32,563 nt of DNA. Source: Bernardetiaceae bacterium (GTDB lineage: Bacteria > Bacteroidota > Bacteroidia > Cytophagales > Thermoflexibacteraceae). The position numbers were made by a program, and so were the translations under genes. Under the pieces are notes generated by a model, which searched no databases, was not told where the DNA came from, and saw only the letters and a program-made list of their open reading frames with translations. Below are positions 1 to 7,359 of this stretch, in pieces (the stretch's first letter is position 1; each line of letters begins with the position of its first letter). The stretch spans positions 1-32,563 of the forward strand of contig JALONO010000024.1 in NCBI GenBank assembly GCA_025454895.1, written 5' to 3'.

Positions 1-477
1 TTCCAGCCCAAACATATTGCCATACACGATGAACAACAAGCTAAGGCCCAGTACACCTAAGCCCACCACGCCCATGCCCATTACCGAGCCACCGGCAAAA
101 GCCACTTCCAGGGCCTTGCCCAAACTGTGGCGGGCGGCACTGGTGGTGCGCACGTTGGCCTTGGTGGCCACCCGCATCCCGATAAAGCCCGCCAGAGCCG
201 AGCTAAACGCGCCCAAAATAAACGAAACCGCCACCAACGGGTGCGAGGTGGTGGAGTCGGCCGTTACGCCCAGCAAAATGGCGACGATGATCACAAAAAC
301 GATCAGCACTTTGTACTCGGCCTTCAAAAAAGCCATCGCGCCTTCGGCAATGCGCGCGGCAATTGCTTCCATTTTCTCCGAGCCGACCTCTTGCTTGCTC
401 ACCCACGCCGAGCGGAGCACGACGTAGAGTAAGCCAAACAAGCCGAAAACCGGCATTGCGTATAGTAGATTTTGCAT
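1..477 (-). CDS. hppA: Membrane-bound ion-translocating pyrophosphatase, N-terminal part (runs off the left edge)
   Basis: The visible 159 residues are the N-terminus of a membrane-integral pyrophosphatase, which couples pyrophosphate hydrolysis to proton or sodium export across the inner membrane. The ATG at 477-475 gives a first membrane helix at about residues 4-22. A short cytoplasmic loop follows (SKQEVGSEKMEAIAARIAEG, residues 27-46), the region before helix 2 that is characteristic of this family. Further helices lie at about 55-73, 80-101 and 129-153. The family stretch GMRVATKANVRTTSAAR is at about residues 100-116. The catalytic acidic motifs and the residue that separates potassium-dependent from independent enzymes lie outside the window, so the transported ion cannot be stated. 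It is transcribed away from the phosphoesterase gene at 620 across a 142-bp gap with no clear promoter. Family call is confident; ion specificity is unknown. Confidence 0.93.
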   Translation of the reverse strand, partial: MQNLLYAMPVFGLFGLLYVVLRSAWVSKQEVGSEKMEAIAARIAEGAMAFLKAEYKVLIVFVIIVAILLGVTADSTTSHPLVAVSFILGAFSSALAGFIGMRVATKANVRTTSAARHSLGKALEVAFAGGSVMGMGVVGLGVLGLSLLFIVYGNMFGLE

Positions 478-619
478 CAGCTAAAGGTTAGGTTGTTGAT
501 TTTAAAAGTGAAACAGCGTTTTCTAATGGGTTGCAAAGAAAGCCCGCCCGCCTTTTATTTGCAAGGTAGGCCCTCGGCTTGGGGCAGGGCAGCCCCGTAA
601 CCTGGCCCGCTTTTTCGTT

Positions 620-1147
620 ATGCGCATCGGCCTCCTCTCTGACACCCACCATTACCTGGACCCCCGGGTGCTGGATTATTTTGCCCTCTGCGACGAGATT
701 TGGCACGCAGGCGACATTGGCAGCTTGGCCGTGGCCGAAACCCTGGCCCAGGCCAAGCCTTTGCTGGCCGTGTACGGCAACATTGACGGCCACGAGGTGC
801 GCCGGGCCTACCCCGAGCACCAGATTTTTGAGCGACACGGCCTGCGGGTGTGGATTACCCACATTGGCGGCTATCCGCCCAACTACACCCCAGCCTTGCG
901 CCGCCGCCTGGCCGAACTGCGGCCCCATTTATTCGTATGTGGCCACTCGCACATATTAAAGGTGGTGCCCGACCCGACCCGCCAACTGCTGCACCTCAAC
1001 CCGGGCGCGGCCGGCCAGGAAGGTTTCCACGCGGTGCGCACCCTGCTGCGGTTCGAGATTGTGGAGGCCGCCCCGGCCAACGCCCCCCTGAGCACCCGAC
1101 TGCAAAACCTAGAGGTCATCGAGCTTGGCAAGCGCGGGCGCGGGTAA
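620..1147 (+). CDS. YfcE/MJ0936-type metallophosphoesterase
   Basis: This 175-residue protein is a small cytoplasmic calcineurin-like phosphoesterase that would use two metal ions to hydrolyse a phosphomono- or phosphodiester. All family motifs are visible in order: SDTH (D8, H10), GD (G31-D32), GNID (N54), the metal histidine in ITH (H81) and GHSH (H109, H111). Length and compact layout match the YfcE/MJ0936 group, whose natural substrates are mostly unknown. The ATG at 620 puts the first beta strand and SDTH at the usual distance from the N-terminus; no Shine-Dalgarno sequence precedes it, which is normal for Bacteroidota. It has no obvious operon partner: the next gene begins 190 bp downstream. 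The family is certain from the motifs; the substrate is not. Confidence 0.9.
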   Translation: MRIGLLSDTHHYLDPRVLDYFALCDEIWHAGDIGSLAVAETLAQAKPLLAVYGNIDGHEVRRAYPEHQIFERHGLRVWITHIGGYPPNYTPALRRRLAELRPHLFVCGHSHILKVVPDPTRQLLHLNPGAAGQEGFHAVRTLLRFEIVEAAPANAPLSTRLQNLEVIELGKRGRG

Positions 1148-1325
1148 TCCTAAATTTCCCTTGTCGATTTTCTTTTCTGATAAAAAACGCCCATTTCATT
1201 GGCCGCCCGGCACCTCCCCGCGCCTACGCTAACCCCAAGGCGCGCAAAAAGCAGCCGAGGGAAAAAGAAACCGCCCCAGCGTTTGGTCTAGTTGGGAATG
1301 TTTTGTCTATTTACAGACGAAAAAA

Positions 1326-1330
1326 AGGAG
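1326..1330 (+). promoter_or_regulatory. Shine-Dalgarno-like AGGAG that fixes the start at 1337
   Basis: AGGAG ends 6 bases before the ATG at 1337, following a run of A. Bacteroidota genes usually lack such sites, so this one is notable. It argues for the 1337 start over an in-frame ATG at 1292, which would place about 15 non-signal residues ahead of an otherwise normal signal peptide. Confidence 0.55.
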
Positions 1331-1336
1331 TTCACC

Positions 1337-2275
1337 ATGAAAAAAATGAAAACACTTTGGCTGGCTTGGGGATTGGCCAGTTGCCTGGTCATTTTTGACC
1401 AATTAGCTCACGCCCAAACGATTAGCCGCGAACAAATGCTTTGGCTCACCCCGGAGTGGAAAGGCGAGCGCTTCCCGGACGGGCGGCCTAAAATTGCCGA
1501 CAAGTGGCTGGAACGGCTCAAAAACGTGTCGCTGGAAGAGGCCTGGGCCATTTTGCGCAACGAGGGCTACCACAACCAGTTTGAGGGCGACTGGCAGGTA
1601 ATGTACCCCGACAAGCCCATGACGGGCCGGGCGTTAACGGCCCAGTACATGCCCCTGCGCCCCGAAATGGACAAGCAGATCAAGGCCAAGGGCAAAACCG
1701 ATGGCCGCATCGGGGCGCCCAACTCCTGGCCCATCGACATGCTCACCCCCGGCGACATTTACGTGGCCGACAGCTACGGCAAGGTGGTGGACGGCACGCT
1801 CATCGGCGACAACCTGGGCAACGCGATCTACGCCAAGTCGCGCAATGGGGTAGTGTTTTACGGCTCCGTGCGCGACATCGAGGGGCTGGAGCGGATCGAG
1901 GGCTTCAACGGCTGGATCAAGGGCTACGACCCGTCGTACATCCAAGAAATGATGCTGGCCGGGCTAAATGTGCCCATCCGGGTGGGGCGGGCCACCGTGC
2001 TGCCCGGCGATGCGGTGCTGGCCAAAAAGGGCGGCATTGTGTTCATCCCGGCCCATTTGGTGGAAAAGGTGGTGCAAGAGGCCGAGTTCATTGCCCTGCG
2101 CGACAAGTTTGGCCACCAGCGCCTGCGCGAAGGCAAGTTTACCCCCGGCCAAATCGACACGGCCTGGACCGATGAGATCAAGACCGATTTTTTGAAATGG
2201 CTGGACGAAAACCCCAAGCTGCTGCCCATGACCCGGCAAGAGCTGGACGAATTCATGAAAAAACGGACGTGGTAA
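1337..2275 (+). CDS. Exported RraA-like / HMG-CHA aldolase-fold protein
   Basis: From the ATG at 1337 the protein has 312 residues. It begins with a Sec signal peptide: a MKKMK basic end, a hydrophobic core, and probable cleavage after AHA near residue 28. The body carries the RraA-family signature GDNLGNAIYAK...GVVFYG...RD, with G157-D158 and R179-D180. In related 4-hydroxy-4-methyl-2-oxoglutarate aldolases the arginine and aspartate bind substrate and metal, and both are present. Cytoplasmic RraA (about 160 residues) regulates RNase E. This protein is about twice as long and exported, so an RNase E role is unlikely; a periplasmic aldolase or lyase acting on a keto-acid is an inference only. 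The C-terminal 70 residues are helical and charged. It has its own Shine-Dalgarno-like site and a hairpin just after the stop, so it is probably a single-gene unit. Confidence 0.78.
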   Translation: MKKMKTLWLAWGLASCLVIFDQLAHAQTISREQMLWLTPEWKGERFPDGRPKIADKWLERLKNVSLEEAWAILRNEGYHNQFEGDWQVMYPDKPMTGRALTAQYMPLRPEMDKQIKAKGKTDGRIGAPNSWPIDMLTPGDIYVADSYGKVVDGTLIGDNLGNAIYAKSRNGVVFYGSVRDIEGLERIEGFNGWIKGYDPSYIQEMMLAGLNVPIRVGRATVLPGDAVLAKKGGIVFIPAHLVEKVVQEAEFIALRDKFGHQRLREGKFTPGQIDTAWTDEIKTDFLKWLDENPKLLPMTRQELDEFMKKRTW

Positions 2276-2279
2276 GCCG

Positions 2280-2316
2280 CCCGGCGGTGGGCCAAAAACC
2301 GCCGGGTTAACATTTT
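2280..2316 (+). terminator. Hairpin after the RraA-like gene, possible terminator
   Basis: CCCGGCGGT (2280-2288) and ACCGCCGGG (2298-2306) form a perfect 9-bp stem with a 9-base loop, four bases after the stop codon. The following bases (TTAACATTTTC) are only moderately T-rich, so termination could be weak. Confidence 0.5.
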
Positions 2317-2420
2317 CTAACCGTTGGCTGGGCGCGCTTGCCGCTCTTTTTGCGTTATCCTTAACAAACAACCTGGGCCGCCTACCCGGCCGGTGGGCGG
2401 CCGCTAATCCCCTTACTGCC

Positions 2421-5400
2421 ATGAAAAAGTGGATCGTGATCGCCCTGGTGCTGGGCAACCTGGTGCTGCTGTTGTTTTTACTGCCCCGGCTTTTTGCCGA
2501 CGAAATCAAGGCTAAGCTAATGGCCCAGATAAACCAGCGGATCAACGCCACGGCCTTTGTGGGCGATTTCGATGCCAGTTTGGTGGCCCACTTCCCGCTC
2601 TTGTCGGTGTCGTTGCAAAACTTTGGGCTGGCCAACCGGGCACCCTTTGCGGGCGATACGTTGCTCACCGCCGAAAAACTGGAGGTGGGCATCGATTTTT
2701 GGAGCGTGTTGAGCGGCCAATACCAAGTAAAAGGCGTGTGGCTCACCCGCCCGCGCGTACAGGTGCGCGTGCTCACCAACGGCGAGGCCAATTACCACAT
2801 TATGCTGCCCGACGAGGCCGCCCCTTCGTCCGAAACTGACACGGCCGGGTTTAGTGCCCAAGTGGACGAGTGGGCCATCACCGACGGCTACCTGAGTTAC
2901 CTAGACCGCAGTACCGGCACCCGCGTGCTCATGCAAGGCTTGCAGCACCGGGGCAGCGGCAACTTCGCCGCCGACCAGTTTGACCTGAAGTTGTTTGCCC
3001 ATGCCGATAGTTTAACCGTGGAGCAAGGCGGCACCAATTATTTGAATAAGAAGCAGTTGGAAACCGACATGGTGCTCGACATCGACCTAAATAACTACAA
3101 ATTCACCATCAAGGAAAACTACACCCGCCTCAACGATTTTCAGTTGAACCTGGCCGGCTGGCTGGCCCTGCCCGCCACGGGCGGCTACGACCTGGACCTG
3201 CAATACACCGCCCCGCAAACCACGTTCAAAAACCTGCTGTCGTTGGTGCCGGGGGCTTACACGGCCAGTTACCAAGATTTAAAGGCCGAGGGCGACGTAC
3301 AGTTTAACGGCTGGGTGCGCGGCCGCTACGACGAGGCCCGGCAGCAACTGCCCGGCTTTAACCTAGCCTTGCAAGTGCGCAACGGCTGGCTGCAATACCC
3401 GGCCGTGCCCACGCCCGTGCGCAACGTGAACCTGGACCTGCAAGTAGATAACCCCAACGGTGTGCTGGAACAAACCGTGGTCGATTGCAAAAAATTTGCG
3501 CTGGACCTGGGCGGTAACCCAGTAACAGGCCGGGTGCGGGTAAAGGGCCTCACCCGCTACCAGCTTGATGCCGACGTAAAAGCAAAGCTCAACCTGGCCG
3601 AACTGACCAAGGTTTTTCCTATCAAAGACCTCACCCTCAAAGGTTTGTACGACCTGCAGTTTCAGGCCAACGGCACTTACGACTCGGCCCAAAAAATCAT
3701 CCCGAAAATTGATGCGGCCATGAGCCTGCAAAATGGCTACGTGAAATCGACGGCCCACCCCTTCCCCATCGAGAACCTGGAACTGGCCGCCACCGCCAAA
3801 AACCCCACTGGCCGCCTGGCCGATACCGAGGTGGTGATCGAGCGGTCGTCGTTGACCCTGGAGGGCAAGCCGTTCCGGGCCAGCGGCTCCTTCCGCGACC
3901 TGGACGACCTGGCCTTCAAAGTCGACATCCAGGGCGAGGTGGACCTGGCCAAGCTCACCAAAATTTACCCCCTGGATGGCATGACCCTCAGTGGCCTGCT
4001 GCAAGCCGACGTACACAGCCAGGGCCGCCTGAGCGACGCCCAGGCCCAACGCTACGACAAACTGCCCACCAGCGGCACCGCCTCGGTGCGCCAATTCACG
4101 TTTACGTCCGCCAGTTTGGCCCAACCCATCAAAATTACCGAGGCCCAGGCCAGTTTTTCGCCCCAAAAAATCACCCTTAGCCAGTTTAAGGGCTTTTTCG
4201 GCAACAGCGACGTGGCCCTCAGCGGCGATTTGACCAACTACCTCGCTTACTTATTGCAGAAGGAGGCCGTGCTCAAGGGCAAGCTCCAACTCGACTCGCG
4301 CCGGTTTAATCTTAATGAGTGGATGGCCGACGATGACCAGGCTGCCAAGACCGATACCGCCCTGGCCGTGGTGCAGGTGCCCGCCAACCTCGATTTTGCC
4401 TTCGATGCCAACTTTGGCCAGTTGCAATACAGCACCTGGCAACTAGACCAGGCCCAGGGCCAAATGCTGGTGCGCGGGGGCGTGGTGCAGTTGAATAACT
4501 TCGCTTTTAATTATTTAGGTGGCCAGTTTGTAACCAAGGGAAGTTACGACCCGCGCAACTTGGCCAAACCCACGTTCAGTTTTGGGTTGAATATCAAGGA
4601 TGTGTCCATCCCCGGGGCGTACAAAGCGTTTAGCCCGGTGCGGGCCTTTGCCCCCATAGCCCAGTGGGCCAGCGGCCTGTTTTCCGGCAGCCTCACCCTG
4701 GCCGGCGACCTCCAGCCCGACCTAATGCCCAACTTTACCACCCTCAGCGGCGGCGGGCTGGTAAACGTGCTGGAAACCGGCCTGCAAAAGCTGGCCATTT
4801 TAGACCAAGTGAGCAACCTCACGGGCGTGGCCAACCTCAAAAACTTTTCTAATTTAAAACTCCGCAACTTCAATTTCAAGGCCGATTTAGTGAATGGCAA
4901 GCTGTTTATTCCCCCTACCGACCTCAAAATCAGCGATTATGCGGCCAATCTGGCCGGGAGCGTGGGCATTGATGGCAGTTTGGACTACGTGCTGCGCCTC
5001 AACCTGCCCAAAAACCAACTGGCCGCCCAGTTGAGCCAGCAGTTGGACCAATACGTGGGCGGCAAGCAGGCGGCCAACCAAAACGTGGAAGTTCACCTGG
5101 CCATTGGCGGCACGTTTGCCCGCCCGGCCGTCAAGCTGATCAAGGGCGGCACCGAGGCCGAGATCCGCAAGGAAATTGCCGCCAAAGTGGAGGTAGAAAA
5201 GCAGGCCGCCAAGGAAATTGCCAAAGAAACCGCCAAAACCCTGCTCGACGACCTGGTGAGCAGCAAACTAAAACCCAAACCCGACAGCACCCAGCAGGCC
5301 ACCACCGACAGCACCGGGGCACCCAAACCCGCGCCCCGGCCGCAAGAGCGCCTCAAGGATGCCGCCAACCAGTTCCTCGACCGCTTTAGGCGGCGCCCGG

Positions 5401-5477
5401 CCCCGGCCCCCGCGCCTACCCCCGCCGATACGCTCAAGAAAACCGAACCTGACACCACCAAAACCAGCGGCGGGTAG
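2421..5477 (+). CDS. AsmA-family protein (outer-envelope lipid transport/assembly type)
   Basis: This 1018-residue protein has one N-terminal membrane anchor (residues 4-25, hydrophobic, preceded by MKK) and a very long periplasmic part. The AsmA N-terminal pattern follows directly: the first strands of the domain at about residues 30-130, including FPLLSVSLQNFGLAN and a WSVLSGQYQVKGVWLTRP stretch. Repeated beta-strand blocks fill the middle. The AsmA C-terminal domain lies at about residues 760-920 (SGSLTLAGDLQPDLMPNF, GGGLVNVLETGL, NLKLRNFNFKADLVNGKL, IDGSLDYVLRLNLP). The last 90 residues are Lys/Glu/Ala- then Pro-rich and look disordered. AsmA, TamB and YhdP relatives form bridge-like beta grooves thought to move phospholipids between the membranes; that role is inferred here. 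It sits alone between the RraA-like gene and convergent ruvX, 69 bp away. Confidence 0.85.
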   Translation: MKKWIVIALVLGNLVLLLFLLPRLFADEIKAKLMAQINQRINATAFVGDFDASLVAHFPLLSVSLQNFGLANRAPFAGDTLLTAEKLEVGIDFWSVLSGQYQVKGVWLTRPRVQVRVLTNGEANYHIMLPDEAAPSSETDTAGFSAQVDEWAITDGYLSYLDRSTGTRVLMQGLQHRGSGNFAADQFDLKLFAHADSLTVEQGGTNYLNKKQLETDMVLDIDLNNYKFTIKENYTRLNDFQLNLAGWLALPATGGYDLDLQYTAPQTTFKNLLSLVPGAYTASYQDLKAEGDVQFNGWVRGRYDEARQQLPGFNLALQVRNGWLQYPAVPTPVRNVNLDLQVDNPNGVLEQTVVDCKKFALDLGGNPVTGRVRVKGLTRYQLDADVKAKLNLAELTKVFPIKDLTLKGLYDLQFQANGTYDSAQKIIPKIDAAMSLQNGYVKSTAHPFPIENLELAATAKNPTGRLADTEVVIERSSLTLEGKPFRASGSFRDLDDLAFKVDIQGEVDLAKLTKIYPLDGMTLSGLLQADVHSQGRLSDAQAQRYDKLPTSGTASVRQFTFTSASLAQPIKITEAQASFSPQKITLSQFKGFFGNSDVALSGDLTNYLAYLLQKEAVLKGKLQLDSRRFNLNEWMADDDQAAKTDTALAVVQVPANLDFAFDANFGQLQYSTWQLDQAQGQMLVRGGVVQLNNFAFNYLGGQFVTKGSYDPRNLAKPTFSFGLNIKDVSIPGAYKAFSPVRAFAPIAQWASGLFSGSLTLAGDLQPDLMPNFTTLSGGGLVNVLETGLQKLAILDQVSNLTGVANLKNFSNLKLRNFNFKADLVNGKLFIPPTDLKISDYAANLAGSVGIDGSLDYVLRLNLPKNQLAAQLSQQLDQYVGGKQAANQNVEVHLAIGGTFARPAVKLIKGGTEAEIRKEIAAKVEVEKQAAKEIAKETAKTLLDDLVSSKLKPKPDSTQQATTDSTGAPKPAPRPQERLKDAANQFLDRFRRRPAPAPAPTPADTLKKTEPDTTKTSGG

Positions 5478-5546
5478 TTTTGGGCCTATGGCTTGGTCTA
5501 ACACTTTGGGATATCTGCCCCGTGGGTAGGTCTTTTTGCTGCCGGG

Positions 5547-5966
5547 CTACCGTTGCCGCTGCTCCAAAAACGATTGCAGGATGAGCACCGCGCTCACTTT
5601 GTCGAGGTTGCCCTCCTTTTCGCGGCGGAATTTTTTGGTGGTGCCCGCCGCAATGAGCGTGTCCAGCGCGATGCTGGTGGTGAACCGCTCGTCCACCTCA
5701 TGCACCGGCACCTCGGGAAACTCTTTGCGCAGGCGGCGGGCCATGCCCACCACGTTGGGCGTGTTGCTGGTGGGCGTGTTGTCAAGCCGTTTGGGCATCC
5801 CAATCACCAGGGCCTCAAAACCTTCCTGGGCCTGGTATTTCTTTAAAAAATCGACCAAATCCTTGCTGTGGATGGTGGTAAGGGCCGTGGCAATGATCTG
5901 CAACGGGTCGGTAACGGCCAGCCCGGTGCGCTTGGTTCCATAATCGATGGCGATGATGCGTCCCAA
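5547..5966 (-). CDS. ruvX: RuvX/YqgF family nuclease (putative Holliday junction resolvase / pre-16S rRNA nuclease)
   Basis: This 139-residue RNase H-fold protein matches the usual RuvX (YqgF) length. Conserved acidic sites are visible: D8 in AIDYG, the DER motif at 92-94 (DERFTT) and D122 in LDKVSAVLIL; the VIGMPKRLD loop is at 54-62. In other bacteria the family is essential and acts in 16S rRNA 5' maturation, with a proposed resolvase activity. The start is a TTG at 5966-5964: a TAA stop lies in frame two codons upstream, no ATG is available, and this start places the IDYG strand where the family expects it. It is convergent with the AsmA-like gene and divergent from dapF. A dispersed repeat copy begins 12 bp upstream, so its promoter may overlap or lie within that repeat. 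Confidence 0.92.
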   Translation of the reverse strand: MGRIIAIDYGTKRTGLAVTDPLQIIATALTTIHSKDLVDFLKKYQAQEGFEALVIGMPKRLDNTPTSNTPNVVGMARRLRKEFPEVPVHEVDERFTTSIALDTLIAAGTTKKFRREKEGNLDKVSAVLILQSFLEQRQR

Positions 5967-5978
5967 AACTTAACTTGT

Positions 5979-6074
5979 TATACTTAAATGACTGAATGAT
6001 TACGTGATTATTCTACCTGGTTATCAATTATTTACAGGATGGGGAATGCGTAATCTCTGTTTGACTTTGGTATT
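5979..6074 (+). repeat. Dispersed ~105-bp intergenic repeat, copy A (forward)
   Basis: The copy begins TATACTTAAATGACT and ends TTGACTTTGGTATT, the same ends as the copies at 28216 and 15467. It has three rather than four of the internal 8-bp ATGAYTnn units (ATGACTga, ATGATTac, GTGATTat), which explains its shorter length of about 96 bp. It occupies the start of the 564-bp ruvX-dapF gap. Confidence 0.8.
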
Positions 6075-6290
6075 AAAAGCCTGCTCAGCGGCGGCGGTTC
6101 GGTAAAGTTACGCCAAAGCAGGGCAATGGCCGCCCGCTCAAATCAAAACGCCCGTCCGTCCCGTTATTTTACCCTCCCGAAAATGACTTGCCGATTGCTT
6201 TTATCGGCCCGGCCAACCCGTTTGATCCACTCGGGCTGGGTGGTCGTTTTTTCAGCTTCGGTAATCCAGCTTAAACGATGCGCCCCATCA
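6075..6290. other. Noncoding part of the ruvX-dapF gap
   Basis: No convincing gene, hairpin or repeat was seen here. Short open frames on both strands lack coding character and have no family resemblance. Upstream control elements for the promoter at 6291-6321 could lie here, but none is recognisable. Confidence 0.5.
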
Positions 6291-6321
6291 TTGTTTTGAC
6301 CCGGCACGGCCCCTATATTTG
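6291..6321 (+). promoter_or_regulatory. Bacteroidota-type promoter upstream of dapF
   Basis: TATATTTG (6314-6321) matches the -7 consensus TAnnTTTG exactly, and a TTG (6291-6293) lies 20 bases upstream at the expected -33 spacing. Transcription would start about 6-8 bases downstream, leaving an untranslated leader of roughly 200 nt before dapF. Confidence 0.55.
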
Positions 6322-6384
6322 TGCACTATTTCTTGTAAATCAATAAGTTAAAGCGGACATAAATTAACCCAAGGCCCACGGTAG

Positions 6385-6465
6385 GTTGCCAAATGCTCGC
6401 CCGCCCAAGCGGATAGCCAAAACGGGGGGCGGGCCACTTCGGCCAAATGCCGATCGCTAGGCAAC
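6385..6465 (+). other. Possible structured RNA leader of dapF (three-way junction)
   Basis: Three nested helices can be drawn. P1 pairs GTTGCC (6385-6390) with GGCAAC (6460-6465). P2 pairs GCCCGCCC (6399-6406) with GGGCGGGC (6427-6434), perfect over 8 bp. P3 pairs CGGC (6440-6443) with GCCG (6449-6452). The block lies between a good promoter and the dapF start. It is not the five-helix lysine riboswitch. Pairing was found by eye, and in GC-rich DNA some of it could be chance. Confidence 0.3.
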
Positions 6466-6530
6466 GAGGCTGCTTCACCAAAAACTGATTTACCGTTGAA
6501 CACGATATTCGCACAAGTATCTGCTAACCA

Positions 6531-7313
6531 ATGACCAACCATTTTTACAAATACCAAGGCACTGGCAACGATTTTATTTTGATCGACGACCGCCGGGAGG
6601 ATTTCGATGTCCACAACCACGGGCTGATCGCCCACCTGTGCCACCGCCGGTTCGGCATTGGGGCCGATGGCCTCATGTTGCTCCGCTACCACGAAACGGT
6701 CGACTTCCAGATGATCTACTTCAATGCCGACGGGCGGCCCGGCTCGATGTGCGGCAACGGCGGCCGCTGCATGGTGGCTTTTGCCCAGGAGCTAGGCATG
6801 ATGCACCGGCCCAGCTCGGTGTTTATGGCCCCCGATGGGTTGCACGAGGCCGTGTGGCACCCGGGCTGGGTGGAGCTTAAAATGAAGAACGTGAGCCACT
6901 TGGAGGCGCACCCGGACTTCTACTTCATTAACACCGGCTCGCCGCATTACGTGCGCTTTGTGCCCGATGCCGACCAGGTGGACGTGATGGCCGAGGGGCG
7001 GGCCATCCGCTACAGCCCGGCCTACCCGCAGGGCACCAACGTCAACTTTGTGCAGCCCCGGCCCGACGGCTCGCTGTACGTGCGCACTTACGAGCGCGGG
7101 GTGGAAGACGAAACCTTCTCGTGCGGCACCGGGGTTACGGCCAGTGCCATTGCCCACGCCCTGGCCCAAGGCTGGCCCGCCGAACAGCCCCACCAAGTGG
7201 TGTTGCACACCAAGGGCGGGCAGCTAGAAGTAGCCTTTGTACAAACAGGCAACGTTTTTGCGCAAGTTTGGCTCAAAGGCCCGGCCCAAAAAGTGTTTGA
7301 GGGCCAATTTTGA
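6531..7313 (+). CDS. dapF: Diaminopimelate epimerase
   Basis: This 260-residue cytoplasmic enzyme interconverts LL- and meso-diaminopimelate, the step before lysine and the source of the peptidoglycan cross-link residue. Both catalytic cysteines are visible in their signatures: C74 in MCGNGGRC and C198 in SCGTGVTAS. The N-terminal KYQGTGNDFILID (residues 7-19) and the RFGIGADGLM stretch (40-49) complete the substrate-binding pattern. Length is normal for the Bacteroidota version. The ATG at 6531 gives the expected N-terminus. It is preceded by a long leader with a recognisable promoter and followed, 46 bp later, by a large sensor kinase that may be partly cotranscribed by read-through. No other lysine-pathway gene is nearby. 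Confidence 0.97.
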   Translation: MTNHFYKYQGTGNDFILIDDRREDFDVHNHGLIAHLCHRRFGIGADGLMLLRYHETVDFQMIYFNADGRPGSMCGNGGRCMVAFAQELGMMHRPSSVFMAPDGLHEAVWHPGWVELKMKNVSHLEAHPDFYFINTGSPHYVRFVPDADQVDVMAEGRAIRYSPAYPQGTNVNFVQPRPDGSLYVRTYERGVEDETFSCGTGVTASAIAHALAQGWPAEQPHQVVLHTKGGQLEVAFVQTGNVFAQVWLKGPAQKVFEGQF

Positions 7314-7359
7314 TGATTTAGCCCCGGTTGCGCCCCCATTTCTGTATAACGCCCTTGGT

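Noticed and set aside
7237-7359. Upstream in-frame extension of the propeller kinase overlapping dapF
   Set aside because: It would put 41 unrelated residues before a normal signal peptide that starts at the ATG at 7360.
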